Assembly: GCF_011759375.1 (NCBI RefSeq)
Contig: NZ_JAARML010000001.1
Location: 558,001 to 622,000, forward strand
Reading direction: 5' to 3'
DNA: 64,000 nucleotides
Source of the DNA: Paraflavitalea devenefica
GTDB lineage: Bacteria; Bacteroidota; Bacteroidia; Chitinophagales; Chitinophagaceae
The notes under the pieces are model-generated. The model made no database searches, was not told where the DNA came from, and saw only the letters and a list, made by a program, of their open reading frames with translations. Positions within the stretch are counted from its first letter, which is position 1. Each line of letters starts with the position of its first letter. The position numbers were made by a program, and so were the translations under genes. Below are positions 1 through 9,648 of the stretch, one piece after another.

Positions 1-1862
1 GCGCCAGCTACCTGAGGACCGGAGGATCGGGACAAGATAAACCGTATGTTGGCGGCGGTATGCTGGTTACCACGGCATTCAGGGTACGGGTAACCGGTAA
101 TATAGGAGATACCATTACCCTGGGCGCCGGCCAGTTGCGGTTTAAAGCCAGGAATGTGAGCGGCGACCCGGATAGCATTATACAGGCCATTCAATACAAG
201 ATCCTGATCTCTGATAACATTCCTATTTGCCCGAATGCAGTGGGCAGGAACTTCGTAGCCGAAGCCGGTGGTACTTTTGACAGCGGTACTACCCAAAACC
301 GTTCTTATGCACCTACCTTCGCGATCCCCAACTATAATTATTCGCCGCTTACCTATGCCAATAATACAGGCGATGGTAACTACATCGTGGTGAATAACCT
401 GAGCCCTTCGGCCAGCACTTTCCAGGATGCCACGAAAAAACCATTCTGTGCCGCCGCAGCAACACCGCCTTTAGCGCCCGCAGCCTGCGAAAACAGGATG
501 TGGCAGGGCCACTGGGACATCATCGGTGATCATACCGGCAGTACCACACCAGCCGGTAATCCACCTGTGGCGCCCGGCACCCGGGGTGGTTATATGCTGG
601 TGGTCAATGCCGCTTATCCCACCAGTGAGGCTTACCGGCAATTTCTAACAGGTCTTTGCCCCAATACCTCTTACGAGTTTTCGCTGTGGGTACGCAACGT
701 GTGTACCAATTGCGGTATCGACTCGAATAGGGTGCAAACCTGGAGACCAGGTGTAAATCCCAATTTAACATTCGTTATTGACGGGCTCGACCGGTACTCT
801 TCCGGGGAAATAGACACTGTAGGCTGGATGAAAAAAGGATTTATGTTCACCACAGGCCCGGCGCAAACTTCCATTACCATTTCCATCCGCAACAATGCTT
901 CCGGTGGTGGCGGTAATGACTGGGCCATTGACGATATCGCCCTGGTAACCTGTAACCCCGACCTCAATATGTTGCCAGGCCCCAGCGTAGCCGCCTGCGT
1001 AGGCCAGCAGATAGATATTTTCTCTGAGGTCAGCTCTTACTTTAATAGTTATGTAAACTGGGTATGGGAAAGAAGTACCAATGGAGGTACTACCTGGAGC
1101 AGCACCGGCACATCCGGCACAGGCACGCCTGTATATAATGGCAGCGCCTATGAATATACGGCCACCTATCCTTCATTCGTGGGAACACTCGCTGATAGCG
1201 GAACCCTGTACCGCATAAAGGTGGCCTCCTCTCTTGCCAACCTTACCAATCCTGATTGCTCTTTCAGCAACAATACTATCGTGGTAGTGCGGTTCAGCAC
1301 CTGCTATGTATTAAACACTAAATTATTATCATTCAGCGGGCAGCTCCGGAACGGTTATACCGCCCTCTGGTGGACTACAGAAAATGAAGAGGCAGGGGCT
1401 GTTTTTGATGTTGAACGCAGTGATGATGGCACCCACTTCCATAAAATAGGCACGGTCAATGCCCGGGCTGCCGGTATGGGAGCCACTTACAATTTCACTG
1501 ATCCCACTGCAGTATCCGGCACAGTCCTTTATCGCCTTAAGACAATCGAAAGAAGCAGCCATACCTACAGCCGGCTGGTGATGGTGAGCAATAAACCGGA
1601 ACCGGGCATCCGCTCACTGGTAAACCCGTTCACCAATAAGATCAGTTTCGAAATAGTGAGCACCGAAAAAGGGACCGCCATGATTACCCTGACTGATGCC
1701 CTGGGCAGGTTGGTAAAACACAGCCGGGAATCTTTTATAAGCGGCGTAAACCCGGTAACCCTGCACGGGCTGGAAGGCTTTAGTAAAGGGATGTATACCC
1801 TGCGGGTGCAGTTAAAAGATAAGATCATCAATAAACAGGTGCTCAAATTAGAGCAACAGTAA
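1..1862 (+). CDS. Secreted T9SS type A sorting-domain protein, 5' end cut by window
   Basis: The reading frame is open from base 3, upstream of the first ATG at 60, so the true start lies outside the window. The visible part is Cys- and Gly-rich, beta-rich surface-protein sequence. A middle segment (bases about 640-950) has a Cys pair (CTNCG) and a jelly-roll-like pattern ending in DWAIDDIAL, as in carbohydrate- or ligand-binding modules. The last ~80 residues have the type IX secretion sorting-domain pattern: NPFTNKISF, then LTDALGRLV, then GMYTLRV, ending near a Lys-containing tail. Known for the family: such domains route proteins across the outer membrane and are cleaved there. The ligand is unknown. 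Good confidence for secretion route, none for specific function. Confidence 0.85.
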   Translation, partial: ASYLRTGGSGQDKPYVGGGMLVTTAFRVRVTGNIGDTITLGAGQLRFKARNVSGDPDSIIQAIQYKILISDNIPICPNAVGRNFVAEAGGTFDSGTTQNRSYAPTFAIPNYNYSPLTYANNTGDGNYIVVNNLSPSASTFQDATKKPFCAAAATPPLAPAACENRMWQGHWDIIGDHTGSTTPAGNPPVAPGTRGGYMLVVNAAYPTSEAYRQFLTGLCPNTSYEFSLWVRNVCTNCGIDSNRVQTWRPGVNPNLTFVIDGLDRYSSGEIDTVGWMKKGFMFTTGPAQTSITISIRNNASGGGGNDWAIDDIALVTCNPDLNMLPGPSVAACVGQQIDIFSEVSSYFNSYVNWVWERSTNGGTTWSSTGTSGTGTPVYNGSAYEYTATYPSFVGTLADSGTLYRIKVASSLANLTNPDCSFSNNTIVVVRFSTCYVLNTKLLSFSGQLRNGYTALWWTTENEEAGAVFDVERSDDGTHFHKIGTVNARAAGMGATYNFTDPTAVSGTVLYRLKTIERSSHTYSRLVMVSNKPEPGIRSLVNPFTNKISFEIVSTEKGTAMITLTDALGRLVKHSRESFISGVNPVTLHGLEGFSKGMYTLRVQLKDKIINKQVLKLEQQ

Positions 1863-1887
1863 TAAGGTTTGAAAGGTCATAAACCGG

Positions 1888-1938
1888 AAAGTCCGGAAGA
1901 AAGCGCTTGTAATGCAAGCTGTCTTTCTTCCGGACTTT
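1888..1938. terminator. Strong bidirectional terminator hairpin
   Basis: Perfect 16-bp inverted repeat: AAAGTCCGGAAGAAAG at 1888-1903 pairs with 1923-1938. A smaller inner hairpin (GCTTG/CAAGC, 1905-1909 and 1915-1919) sits in the loop. It lies between the convergent T9SS gene and the lipoprotein gene, so it can end both transcripts. Confidence 0.8.
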
Positions 1939-1963
1939 CTGTCTTTACAGACTTCAGGCTATT

Positions 1964-3484
1964 CTAAAAGCATTTATAAGAAAGTACGTGCTTAATATCT
2001 CCTCCGTACACTGATCCGCTTCCTGTGATCTCAAAGCTCCTGATATAGCTGTTGCCATCATAAGTATAGTTCTTGAAGTCAGCAACATCATCGGCGCCAT
2101 CCGGCGTGCCATCTTCTTTAAAATATTTCCAGGTTGATTTCGTCGGAAGGTTCGCTGAATTCTTACCAAAATTGATCGCGTTCTGGAACAAAGTGATCTC
2201 CGGGCTGGGATGGAAGGCCAGGAATCCTTTTGCCTGTGTGGCCAGGTTATATTGATATTCCACCTCTATCTTTCCGCCTATTCCTGTTATCATCGGGGTT
2301 ATAACTGCCTTGGTAAGATTGCCGCCACTCCATGTATAGGTATATTCATATATGGGTATCGCAGGAAAAGCTTTGAACGCCAGCGAAGCTTTTGACATAT
2401 AGCCGGCGGCATCATACGTATACGTGATGATCACTTCACCCGAGGTATTGTCGGTAGGGTCCGAATAACCATGGAATGAGCTAATACGTCCGCCTGGTTC
2501 CAGGTCGAAATATTGACCGCCTCCTACATCAATGCGCGACGCCGCATAGCCAAAGATAAACTCCGCTTCCACATTGGCAGGCTGCACCGTACTGTCAATC
2601 AACTGTGTTTTGGATACCTGGTTCTGCGCATTAAAAGTACTGGTGATGGAGCCGATCTTATCACCGGTAGGCAGGTCATAGCTGGCCAGGTCACTGATCT
2701 TACAGGTGGTAGGATTGGGATTCACGGTCATATTCACTTCCTGCGCTGTACAACTACCGGCAGTAACAGTTACATTACCCGAAACCGTATCGGTAGAACC
2801 TGCACAAACGGCTTTCCAGGTATAGGCGCCGGCAGGCAGGGTATAGAAAGCTGTACCGGCTGCGCCACAGGATGGTGCAGCAGGATGGTAGGTCGTAATC
2901 GTATCTTTCTGCCCGTTTACCAGTACGATCAATTCAGTAGCACATCCCGATTGGGCCCATAACATCAATTGCCCATTGCCAGCCGGAGGGGGCGTGGTAG
3001 CAAACTTTCCCGTGAACTTTCCATTGGTAATGGTCTTCACGTTGCCGGCAGCATCTTCTACTTCGCCGCTAAACGTGCCGGTAACCCCTGCATTATCAAT
3101 GGCAGTAATAACAACTGTGAATTGATTGGCCGACTGTGGATCGTTACTGTACAACAGCGCTCCATCTACGTAGTATTCAAATACTATCGCGGGGTTTAAA
3201 TAAGTAGCAGTAGTAATGTTTGGAGATATGATCTCCATGTAAAAAAGGCCTTTCTGATCTACAGTACTGCCCTCCAGGGTAAGGGTGGTAACACCCCCGT
3301 TGCTGGTAGTATAGGCCGTATCCATATTGCCCTTGAACTGGGCATTGCCTTCCTTAAACTCCCAGGCTGCAGGGCCTAACAGACCGCCGCCACCATTTTC
3401 AAGGCTTTTTTCTTTCTGGCAGGAGGAAATCAGTACACCAGCCAGCATGGCCAATAGTACGACAAGGTTTTGTATTTGTTTCAT
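1964..3484 (-). CDS. Large hypothetical lipoprotein
   Basis: A 506-residue protein with a lipoprotein signal peptide: hydrophobic stretch then lipobox LISSC at about residues 19-23, followed by a Gly run. The start is placed at the ATG at 3484 (MKQIQ), because the longer frame needs a GTG. The N-terminal part is beta-rich. A segment around residues 180-260 resembles an immunoglobulin-like or PKD-like module (LPAGAYTWKAVCAG, with paired Cys). The C-terminal half has repeated Tyr-rich strands (YTYDAAGYMSK, YEYTYTWSGGNL) similar to the beta-strand repeats of Bacteroidota surface lipoproteins. Function unknown. Probably anchored to the outer membrane. It stands alone, convergent with the upstream T9SS gene. 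Confidence 0.8.
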   Translation of the reverse strand: MKQIQNLVVLLAMLAGVLISSCQKEKSLENGGGGLLGPAAWEFKEGNAQFKGNMDTAYTTSNGGVTTLTLEGSTVDQKGLFYMEIISPNITTATYLNPAIVFEYYVDGALLYSNDPQSANQFTVVITAIDNAGVTGTFSGEVEDAAGNVKTITNGKFTGKFATTPPPAGNGQLMLWAQSGCATELIVLVNGQKDTITTYHPAAPSCGAAGTAFYTLPAGAYTWKAVCAGSTDTVSGNVTVTAGSCTAQEVNMTVNPNPTTCKISDLASYDLPTGDKIGSITSTFNAQNQVSKTQLIDSTVQPANVEAEFIFGYAASRIDVGGGQYFDLEPGGRISSFHGYSDPTDNTSGEVIITYTYDAAGYMSKASLAFKAFPAIPIYEYTYTWSGGNLTKAVITPMITGIGGKIEVEYQYNLATQAKGFLAFHPSPEITLFQNAINFGKNSANLPTKSTWKYFKEDGTPDGADDVADFKNYTYDGNSYIRSFEITGSGSVYGGDIKHVLSYKCF

Positions 3485-3608
3485 ATCCACGGGTTTAATA
3501 GGTCGGCATAGGACGATGGATTTTGCCCTGGTAAATCAAGGCTACACCCCATAAACCCGTTGAACCGGAATAAAAATGAGTCGGTCAACCACCCTCTGCC
3601 GGAGTCCT

Positions 3609-4286
3609 TTACAATACTTGTACGGTATCGTTGACAGGAGAGTTGGTTTCGACTGTAGTACGTGGGTCCTCGTGCGGATGTTTTTTAAAGAAACGTCGCT
3701 GAAACAACAATATGACAATAACACCTACTGAAATAGATGCATCGGCAATATTAAAAATGGGAGAAAAGAAAGTAAAGCGTTCTCCGCCCCAGAACGGTAT
3801 CCAGGAAGGAAGCACTTTGTTTTCAATAATGGGCACATAGATCATATCTACCACCTTGCCATGTAAAAAACTGGCATATCCGCCACCTGCCGGGAACAAC
3901 TTCGCCAGGGGCAGGCCATCATCACTGGGAGAGAAAATGAGACCATAGAACATGCTGTCTATCAGGTTGCCTAATGCACCGGCAAAGATCATAGCCACAC
4001 AGATAATGAACCCCCGGTGGTATTTTTTACGTACGATGCTACGGATATAGAAAACACCGAAGATCACAGCTACCAGCCTGAATAAGGTGAGCGCCAGCTT
4101 ACCCCATTCCCCGCCAAATTTCCAGCCCCAGGCCATCCCTTCATTCTCAATGAAGAAAAGGCGGAACCATTTACCAATCAAAGGTATTTGCTCCCCATAA
4201 TTCATGGAGGTCTTCACCCAGATCTTCAACACCTGGTCCACTGCTATGATACCAATAATGATTAAAGCGACCGTTCTGATCTTCAC
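3609..4286 (-). CDS. lspA: Lipoprotein signal peptidase (signal peptidase II)
   Basis: Integral membrane aspartyl protease that cleaves prolipoprotein signal peptides before the lipidated Cys. Family motifs are present: AVDQVLKIWVK near residue 15, ENEGMAWG (family NxGxAFG-like), AGALGNLIDSMFYG with the first catalytic Asp, and FNIADASISVG with the second. Four hydrophobic segments are visible. At 225 residues it is longer than E. coli LspA (about 165), because of an extra loop between the two Asp motifs, as is common in Bacteroidota. The start codon is GTG at 4286. A TATCTTTG box lies about 20 bases upstream. The many lipoproteins in this window are its expected substrates. Confidence 0.95.
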   Translation of the reverse strand: MKIRTVALIIIGIIAVDQVLKIWVKTSMNYGEQIPLIGKWFRLFFIENEGMAWGWKFGGEWGKLALTLFRLVAVIFGVFYIRSIVRKKYHRGFIICVAMIFAGALGNLIDSMFYGLIFSPSDDGLPLAKLFPAGGGYASFLHGKVVDMIYVPIIENKVLPSWIPFWGGERFTFFSPIFNIADASISVGVIVILLFQRRFFKKHPHEDPRTTVETNSPVNDTVQVL

Positions 4287-4306
4287 CGTACAAAAAGTTT
4301 AGTTTT

Positions 4307-4314
4307 CAAAGATA
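4307..4314 (-). promoter_or_regulatory. -7 box TATCTTTG for lspA
   Basis: Matches the Bacteroidota sigma-ABfr -7 consensus TAnnTTTG on the minus strand. It ends 20 bases before the lspA GTG, which implies a short leader. Confidence 0.6.
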
Positions 4315-4354
4315 AGGCATTCACCCTTGAGTTTACCGCTAAAAACAGGGGTTT

Positions 4355-6853
4355 TTACTCTTCAAAATACACCCGTTTTACCCGCTGGGAAATACCTGTA
4401 AGCATCTCATACGGAATCGTTTGCGCCCAATGCGCCACCTGGCTTACCGGCAGCTCCCGGCCAAACAAGACAACCTCATCACCTTCCTGCACATGCGGAA
4501 TACCTGTAATATCTATCATGACCATATCCATACACACTGTTCCGATCACCGGCGCCAGCATTCCTTTCACCCACATTTTGCCTGCGCCATTGCTGAGGTT
4601 GCGGGGATAACCGTCGGCATATCCAATGCGCACCGTAGCCACCCTGGTATCCCGGTTTACTACGCCCTTGCGGCCATAACTCACTGTTTCCCCCTCTTTC
4701 AATTGCTTGATCTGTGCAATGGTGGCAATCAGTGTAGACACTTCTTTCAATTCCAGCTTATGCGTATCGCCACTGTCTATACCATAGAGCCCGATACCCA
4801 GCCTTACCATATCCAGTTGCAGATCGGGGTGCCGGGCAATGCCGGCTGTATTGGCTATATGTCGCAAAAAAGGATAACTTAAAACTTCCTGGATGGCTTC
4901 CACCATGGAATGGAACATGGCCGCCTGCTGCTGTGTAAAAGCATCGTGCTGCTTCTCTTCACTGGCCGCCAGGTGACTGAATACACTCTTCACTGTAAAT
5001 GTATCGCCTTTCAGCGCTTCCAGCAGTACCGGCAGCTCTGCCGGTGAAAAGCCCAGCCGGTTCATGCCTGTTTCCAGTTCAATATGCACGGGAAAGCGGC
5101 GGATGCCTTCTCTTTTCAGGAAGGTCTCAAATGCCTGCAGCAGACCCGGCGAATACAGGTCGGGCTCAAGATTATATTGCACCAGCACATCAAAACCCGA
5201 CTCATCGGCATTCATCACCATAATGGGCAGGTTAATGCCTCCTTTGCGCAGCTCCACCCCTTCATCGGCATAAGCCACGGCGAGGTAATCTACCTTATGG
5301 AATTGCAGGGCGTTGGCAATCTCATAGCTGCCGCTGCCATAGGAAAATGCCTTCACCATGGCCATGAGCCTGGTAGACGGCTTTAATAACTGCTGGTATT
5401 GCTTCAGGTTATGCGCCAGTGCATTCAGGTCTATTTCCAGTACCGTTTGGTGTACCTTCTGTTCCAACAGGCGGTCAATCTGCTCCAGTTCAAATACCCG
5501 GGCCCCTTTCAGCAGGATCGTCTCATCCCGGAAAGGGATATGGCTAAAATCATGTCGCAATGCATCTGCTGTCGGATAAAAGGCCAGTTCGGGTATGGTG
5601 GCCAGCCGGAAGATGGCCTGGTGCTGCATCATCTTATCACCGATACCGATCAACCGGGTCACGCCCCGTTGTTGCAGGGCCTGCGCTACTTCCTTGTACA
5701 ACTCCTTTTCATTGCGGCCACTCTGCAAAATGTCCGACAGGATCACCGTTTTCCGCGCATGCTGCCGCTGCTGCGACAGGAAATCCAATGCAATATTAAA
5801 AGAGCTAAGGTCGGCACTATAGCTGTCATTAATAACAGAACAATTATTAATGCCCTTTTTCATTTCCAGCCGCATGGCCACCGGCCCCAGTTGCAGCATC
5901 TTTTGCGCAATAACAGCCGGCATCACTTCCAGGTGTAACAACACACACCAGCAATGGATGGCATTCTCTACCGACGCATCATCGGTAAAGGGTATCGTAA
6001 TGGAAATCGTTTGCTCTTTATACAAGGCCGTGATGAGGGTAGCGCCGTTATCCTTAAAAACAGTAAGCACCTGCACGGTGGCTTCTGTTACCGTGCTCCA
6101 GTTGAATATCTCAAAACTCCCTTTGCCGCCTTTATTGAACTGCTGCCACAGCGTGGCCACGCCTTCATTGATCTCCGGCGCATCCTTACAATAGATCAGC
6201 GTTTTGACATGGGTAAACAACCATAGCTTTTCATTCACCTTTTGCCGCAGGTTTAAAAACCCTTCACTATGTGCCTCGCCGATATTGGTAAATATGCCGA
6301 TGGTTGGCTGAATGATCTTTTGCAGCCGGTCCATTTCGCCACTCTGTGATATGCCCGCTTCAAAAATGCCCAGCTCATGCGTATCATTCATGGGCCATAC
6401 GCTCAGGGGCACACCGATCTGTGAATTATAGCTGCGCGGGCTGCGGATAATGGTATACTGTTCTTCCAGCAACTGGTTCAGCCATTCCTTCACGATCGTC
6501 TTACCGTTACTGCCCGTAATACCGATCACCGGTATGGAAAACTGTTTGCGGTGGTGCGCCGCCAGTAACTGCAAGGCCTGCAATACATCTTTTACCTGTA
6601 TAATATTCGCTTCGGGCAACAGGGCAGTATCCGCCGGTTCACTCACTACAAAATTCCGTACGCCCTTTTCATACAGGGGTTCCAGGAAACTATGCCCGTC
6701 GCGCCGGGGACCTTTGATCGCAAAGAACAGGGAAGTATCCGGAAAGATCAGCTTCCTGCTGTCGGTAAGCAACTGTTCAATCAACGCATTCCCGTGCTGC
6801 TGCAACAGCTTCCCCTTCACAATGGCAACAATATCTTCTAAGTGGTATTTCAT
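4355..6853 (-). CDS. murF-alr: Bifunctional MurF ligase / alanine racemase fusion
   Basis: An 832-residue fusion of two cytoplasmic peptidoglycan-precursor enzymes. The N-terminal half (about 1-450) is MurF, which adds D-Ala-D-Ala to UDP-MurNAc-tripeptide: ATP loop GITGSNGKTIVKEW at about residue 110, then the Mur-ligase central and C-terminal domains. The C-terminal half (about 460-832) is PLP-dependent alanine racemase: KAFSYGSG with the PLP Lys, then GIGLYGI and the C-terminal GISQRVKRVYFE. So one protein makes D-Ala and then uses D-Ala-D-Ala. The start is at ATG 6853 (MKYHLEDI); the longer frame would overlap terC. It lies 4 bases after terC, so the two are probably co-transcribed. The fusion is known in Bacteroidota and is not novel. 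Confidence 0.95.
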   Translation of the reverse strand: MKYHLEDIVAIVKGKLLQQHGNALIEQLLTDSRKLIFPDTSLFFAIKGPRRDGHSFLEPLYEKGVRNFVVSEPADTALLPEANIIQVKDVLQALQLLAAHHRKQFSIPVIGITGSNGKTIVKEWLNQLLEEQYTIIRSPRSYNSQIGVPLSVWPMNDTHELGIFEAGISQSGEMDRLQKIIQPTIGIFTNIGEAHSEGFLNLRQKVNEKLWLFTHVKTLIYCKDAPEINEGVATLWQQFNKGGKGSFEIFNWSTVTEATVQVLTVFKDNGATLITALYKEQTISITIPFTDDASVENAIHCWCVLLHLEVMPAVIAQKMLQLGPVAMRLEMKKGINNCSVINDSYSADLSSFNIALDFLSQQRQHARKTVILSDILQSGRNEKELYKEVAQALQQRGVTRLIGIGDKMMQHQAIFRLATIPELAFYPTADALRHDFSHIPFRDETILLKGARVFELEQIDRLLEQKVHQTVLEIDLNALAHNLKQYQQLLKPSTRLMAMVKAFSYGSGSYEIANALQFHKVDYLAVAYADEGVELRKGGINLPIMVMNADESGFDVLVQYNLEPDLYSPGLLQAFETFLKREGIRRFPVHIELETGMNRLGFSPAELPVLLEALKGDTFTVKSVFSHLAASEEKQHDAFTQQQAAMFHSMVEAIQEVLSYPFLRHIANTAGIARHPDLQLDMVRLGIGLYGIDSGDTHKLELKEVSTLIATIAQIKQLKEGETVSYGRKGVVNRDTRVATVRIGYADGYPRNLSNGAGKMWVKGMLAPVIGTVCMDMVMIDITGIPHVQEGDEVVLFGRELPVSQVAHWAQTIPYEMLTGISQRVKRVYFEE

Positions 6854-6857
6854 GTTA

Positions 6858-7820
6858 TTAGTGTAGGTCCCTGTCATGGCCTGCATCATTCCCGTTATTC
6901 TTTGCCCTGTTGGCAAGAGCTACTGAATAAACCATCGAAGCCGCAATGCTTACCAGGATCACCAGCAGGGATACATAGATCGGCACTTTTATATGGAAGA
7001 TCTCCACCAGCATCTTAAGGCCAATGAAAATGAGCACAAAGGCAATCCCCTGCTGAAGATGACTGAATTTATCCACCGCTCCCTTGAGCAAAAAGAACAG
7101 GGAACGAAGACCCAGGATAGCAAAGATATTACTGGTATAAATGACCAGGATATGGGTGGAGATACCCATTACTGCGGGAATGGAATCTACCGCAAATACA
7201 ATATCGGTAGTGGCCAGCATGATCACCACCACAAACAGGGATGTGTACATCCGCTTGCCATCTACCCGCACAATATACCGGCCCCCAAAGTCTTCCATAG
7301 TAATGGGTAAAAACCTGCGCAACCATTTATATACAGGACTATCAGCCGGATTAAAATCGGTCTTATTATCGTGGGTAAACATTTTATAACCCGTCCAGAT
7401 AAGGAAGGCCCCGAAAATATACAATACCCAATGGAAACGGTTCACCAACTCCACACCCACTGTGATGAACAATACCCTGAACACGATGGCCATCAATATC
7501 CCGATCAGCAATACCCGGGCATAATAATCCTCTTTAACATAGAAGAAATTGAACAGGAGAATAAAAACAAAAATATTATCAATACTCAGGCTTTTCTCCA
7601 TCAGGTAAGCGCTTATGTATTCAAGGGCCATTTCCTTGCCCAGCTCGAACCAGATAAAAACGCCAAAGCTCAATCCCAGCGCTACCCAGAACACACTCAC
7701 CCAGAAAGCTTTTTTGAGCGATATATGCGTGGCACGTTTACTGAAAAGGCCCAGGTCAATGACAATAGCCAAAACCAATACAATTCCAAAAACCAGGTAA
7801 GTGATTTGATCCCGTGTCAT
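6858..7820 (-). CDS. TerC/Alx-family integral membrane protein
   Basis: A 320-residue inner-membrane protein with about nine hydrophobic helices. It has the TerC signatures FNFFYVKEDYYARVLLIGI, FGAFLIWTGYKM and ATTDIVFAVDSIPAVMGI; acidic residues in the helices fit metal passage. Known relatives (Alx, MntP-like TerC) export Mn2+ or help load metal onto secreted proteins. The substrate here is inferred only. The start is at ATG 7820 (MTRDQITY), 20 bases downstream of a TATCTTTG box; the upstream extension lacks support. It is followed 4 bases later by murF-alr, so this promoter probably drives both. Confidence 0.9.
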   Translation of the reverse strand: MTRDQITYLVFGIVLVLAIVIDLGLFSKRATHISLKKAFWVSVFWVALGLSFGVFIWFELGKEMALEYISAYLMEKSLSIDNIFVFILLFNFFYVKEDYYARVLLIGILMAIVFRVLFITVGVELVNRFHWVLYIFGAFLIWTGYKMFTHDNKTDFNPADSPVYKWLRRFLPITMEDFGGRYIVRVDGKRMYTSLFVVVIMLATTDIVFAVDSIPAVMGISTHILVIYTSNIFAILGLRSLFFLLKGAVDKFSHLQQGIAFVLIFIGLKMLVEIFHIKVPIYVSLLVILVSIAASMVYSVALANRAKNNGNDAGHDRDLH

Positions 7821-7839
7821 GCTTATTCGTTGATGGCAG

Positions 7840-7847
7840 CAAAGATA
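7840..7847 (-). promoter_or_regulatory. -7 box TATCTTTG for terC-murF/alr
   Basis: Minus-strand TAnnTTTG match ending 20 bases before the terC ATG at 7820. It lies inside the longer open frame, which supports the shorter terC start. Confidence 0.6.
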
Positions 7848-7866
7848 GGGAGCCACCAACCATAAA

Positions 7867-9576
7867 CTATTGGTATTTCCTTTTCCTTAACGCCTGGTAA
7901 ATAAACCCGAATAAAACTACCAGCAAAACAGGTACCCCGATATTAATCAACTGCCATTGGGTTTTCTCATTTTCTACCTTTTCGGGGTCCAGAAGGCGGA
8001 GGGTATAATCTTTGGCCCTGGTTTCCAAAATACCGGAAGGGTTCACGAGGTATTCAATGCTATTGAGTATAAAATCCTTATTAGCGTATTGATAATTGGT
8101 AAACTGGTTAAATCCCATGGGCATAGGCCCCTTACCTTGTCTAAACACATTGGAGGCAATATCCCCATCGGCAATCACGATCATCTTATTCTCTTCTGCA
8201 GACGCAGCGCGGAAGGGCTGCTTATAAATACCCGCCAGGGTATCCATCATCGTCTGGGAAAGACGATGGGTATACAGCGAAGAGAAACGGCCTTCCAGCA
8301 GCACCGCTACCGGTATATTGGCCCTGTTAAAAGTTTTCAGGTCTTCTTCTGTTTTCACGCTATTGAGGGATACTATGGCAGGTGTATTCAGCACGCGTGC
8401 ATTAGAGGAAGTAGCCAACAACACCGTTTTATGTATCCCTGTCGTTTTCACCGTATCAATGGAATTGGGGAACATAGACAATACAAGGTCTATATTTTTG
8501 GCTATCGGATGCCCTGCGTGAGAGGACAGCAAAGGGAAATAAGGCCAGGGCTGAAAGTTCATTTGGGGTTTGTCGCCTATATTACCTACTACCAGTGGCA
8601 GGCTGTCGCACTGCAGGTCCTGTACCAGGTCGGCATTAATACGTACACCATACCGGAACAACTGATCATCGAGGTTCAGTCCAAAATCGAAGGCCACAAA
8701 ATCACTTTTTTTACGGAACAGGCTGTCCAGGCTGGCGTCGAGCCTGTCTATGAGCCAGATCACTTTTCCGCCATGCATAATATACTGGTCTATTTTCAGC
8801 TTTTGCGCTTCGGTAAACTTTACCGTAGGCTTCATGATCACGATGGCATTGAACTCCTGCGGAATCACGGGCACACTATCAATAGGTATAAAGCCAAAAC
8901 CATAATTGGGCTTTAAAGCCCCTTCGATCAGGTCGTACACATTATAAGTCATAGGCTCTCCATTACCGAGGAGATAACCTACCGCGGGCACTGTTTCGGC
9001 CGTTATTTTTTGTATGGCGTGGGCAAACTTATATTCCAGCAGGGCTTCCGCATTATTGAGGGTGCTGAAAGGATCGCCGTCGGTCGCCTTGGTGCCCTGC
9101 AAAAAGTCAACAGGGATCACCCGGTCATGGTAGCTCACCAGCGCCCCGGGAAAAAGATAACGCTGTTCCTCGCCCTCTCCTTCTTTTGCCTTTACCCGCA
9201 CATTGGTGGGGGTTAAGCCCATCCGCATCAGGGAATCCATAGAAAAGGCGCCGGTGGAATCGGCCTCGCTGGCGCCCGGCCGCTGGAACCTGAACTGGAT
9301 ATTGGCTTTTCCTGCCTCCTTGAATTCCTGCAATAATTCCCGGGCATTATTGGACAATCTTCTAAATCCTGCCGGCATTTCGCCATCCAGGAATACAGTA
9401 ACGATTACCTGGTCATTCAGTGACGACAACAATTTTTGGGTAGGGGCAGAAAGGGTATACCGTTTTTCCTGTGTCAGGTCGAGCCGGTAATGGAACTGCG
9501 CGGCGAGGTAATTAATGCCCACCAGTACGATCAACAGGAACAACCACCAATATTTTGAGGCAAGTAGCTTTTTCAT
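7867..9576 (-). CDS. gldG: Gliding-motility ABC transporter accessory protein GldG
   Basis: A 569-residue protein with one N-terminal membrane helix (YWWLFLLIVLVGINYLAAQF, residues about 8-27), a large periplasmic domain, and a C-terminal helix (INIGVPVLLVVLFGFIYQAL) before a basic tail. The RYTLSAPTQKLLSSLNDQVIVTVFLDG region is the conserved start of the GldG/IflA ABC-type family. Known role: with GldF and the ATPase GldA it forms an ABC transporter linked to gliding in Flavobacterium johnsoniae. GldA is not in this window. The start is placed at MKKLLASKY (9576), because the longer frame runs into the gldF-gldG hairpin. It follows gldF. Confidence 0.92.
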   Translation of the reverse strand: MKKLLASKYWWLFLLIVLVGINYLAAQFHYRLDLTQEKRYTLSAPTQKLLSSLNDQVIVTVFLDGEMPAGFRRLSNNARELLQEFKEAGKANIQFRFQRPGASEADSTGAFSMDSLMRMGLTPTNVRVKAKEGEGEEQRYLFPGALVSYHDRVIPVDFLQGTKATDGDPFSTLNNAEALLEYKFAHAIQKITAETVPAVGYLLGNGEPMTYNVYDLIEGALKPNYGFGFIPIDSVPVIPQEFNAIVIMKPTVKFTEAQKLKIDQYIMHGGKVIWLIDRLDASLDSLFRKKSDFVAFDFGLNLDDQLFRYGVRINADLVQDLQCDSLPLVVGNIGDKPQMNFQPWPYFPLLSSHAGHPIAKNIDLVLSMFPNSIDTVKTTGIHKTVLLATSSNARVLNTPAIVSLNSVKTEEDLKTFNRANIPVAVLLEGRFSSLYTHRLSQTMMDTLAGIYKQPFRAASAEENKMIVIADGDIASNVFRQGKGPMPMGFNQFTNYQYANKDFILNSIEYLVNPSGILETRAKDYTLRLLDPEKVENEKTQWQLINIGVPVLLVVLFGFIYQALRKRKYQ

Positions 9577-9587
9577 AGTTAATGATC

Positions 9588-9639
9588 GGCTTTCCTCAGG
9601 GTGGGTCACCTTCTAAAGGTGGCTCACCCTGGGAAAGCC
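9588..9639 (-). promoter_or_regulatory. Intercistronic hairpin between gldF and gldG
   Basis: A 52-base near-perfect inverted repeat. GGCTTTCC at 9588 pairs with GGAAAGCC ending at 9639, continuing through CAGGGTG/CACCCTG and CACCTT/AAGGTG around a short loop. It fills almost the whole gap between the gldF stop and the gldG ATG. No long U-run follows, so it is more likely an mRNA stability or partial-termination element than a full terminator. Confidence 0.6.
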
Positions 9640-9648
9640 CTGACAGTT

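Noticed and set aside
7371..7865. Long plus-strand frames opposite terC, murF-alr and the atp genes
   Set aside because: They are antisense to well-supported genes, with no motifs of their own.
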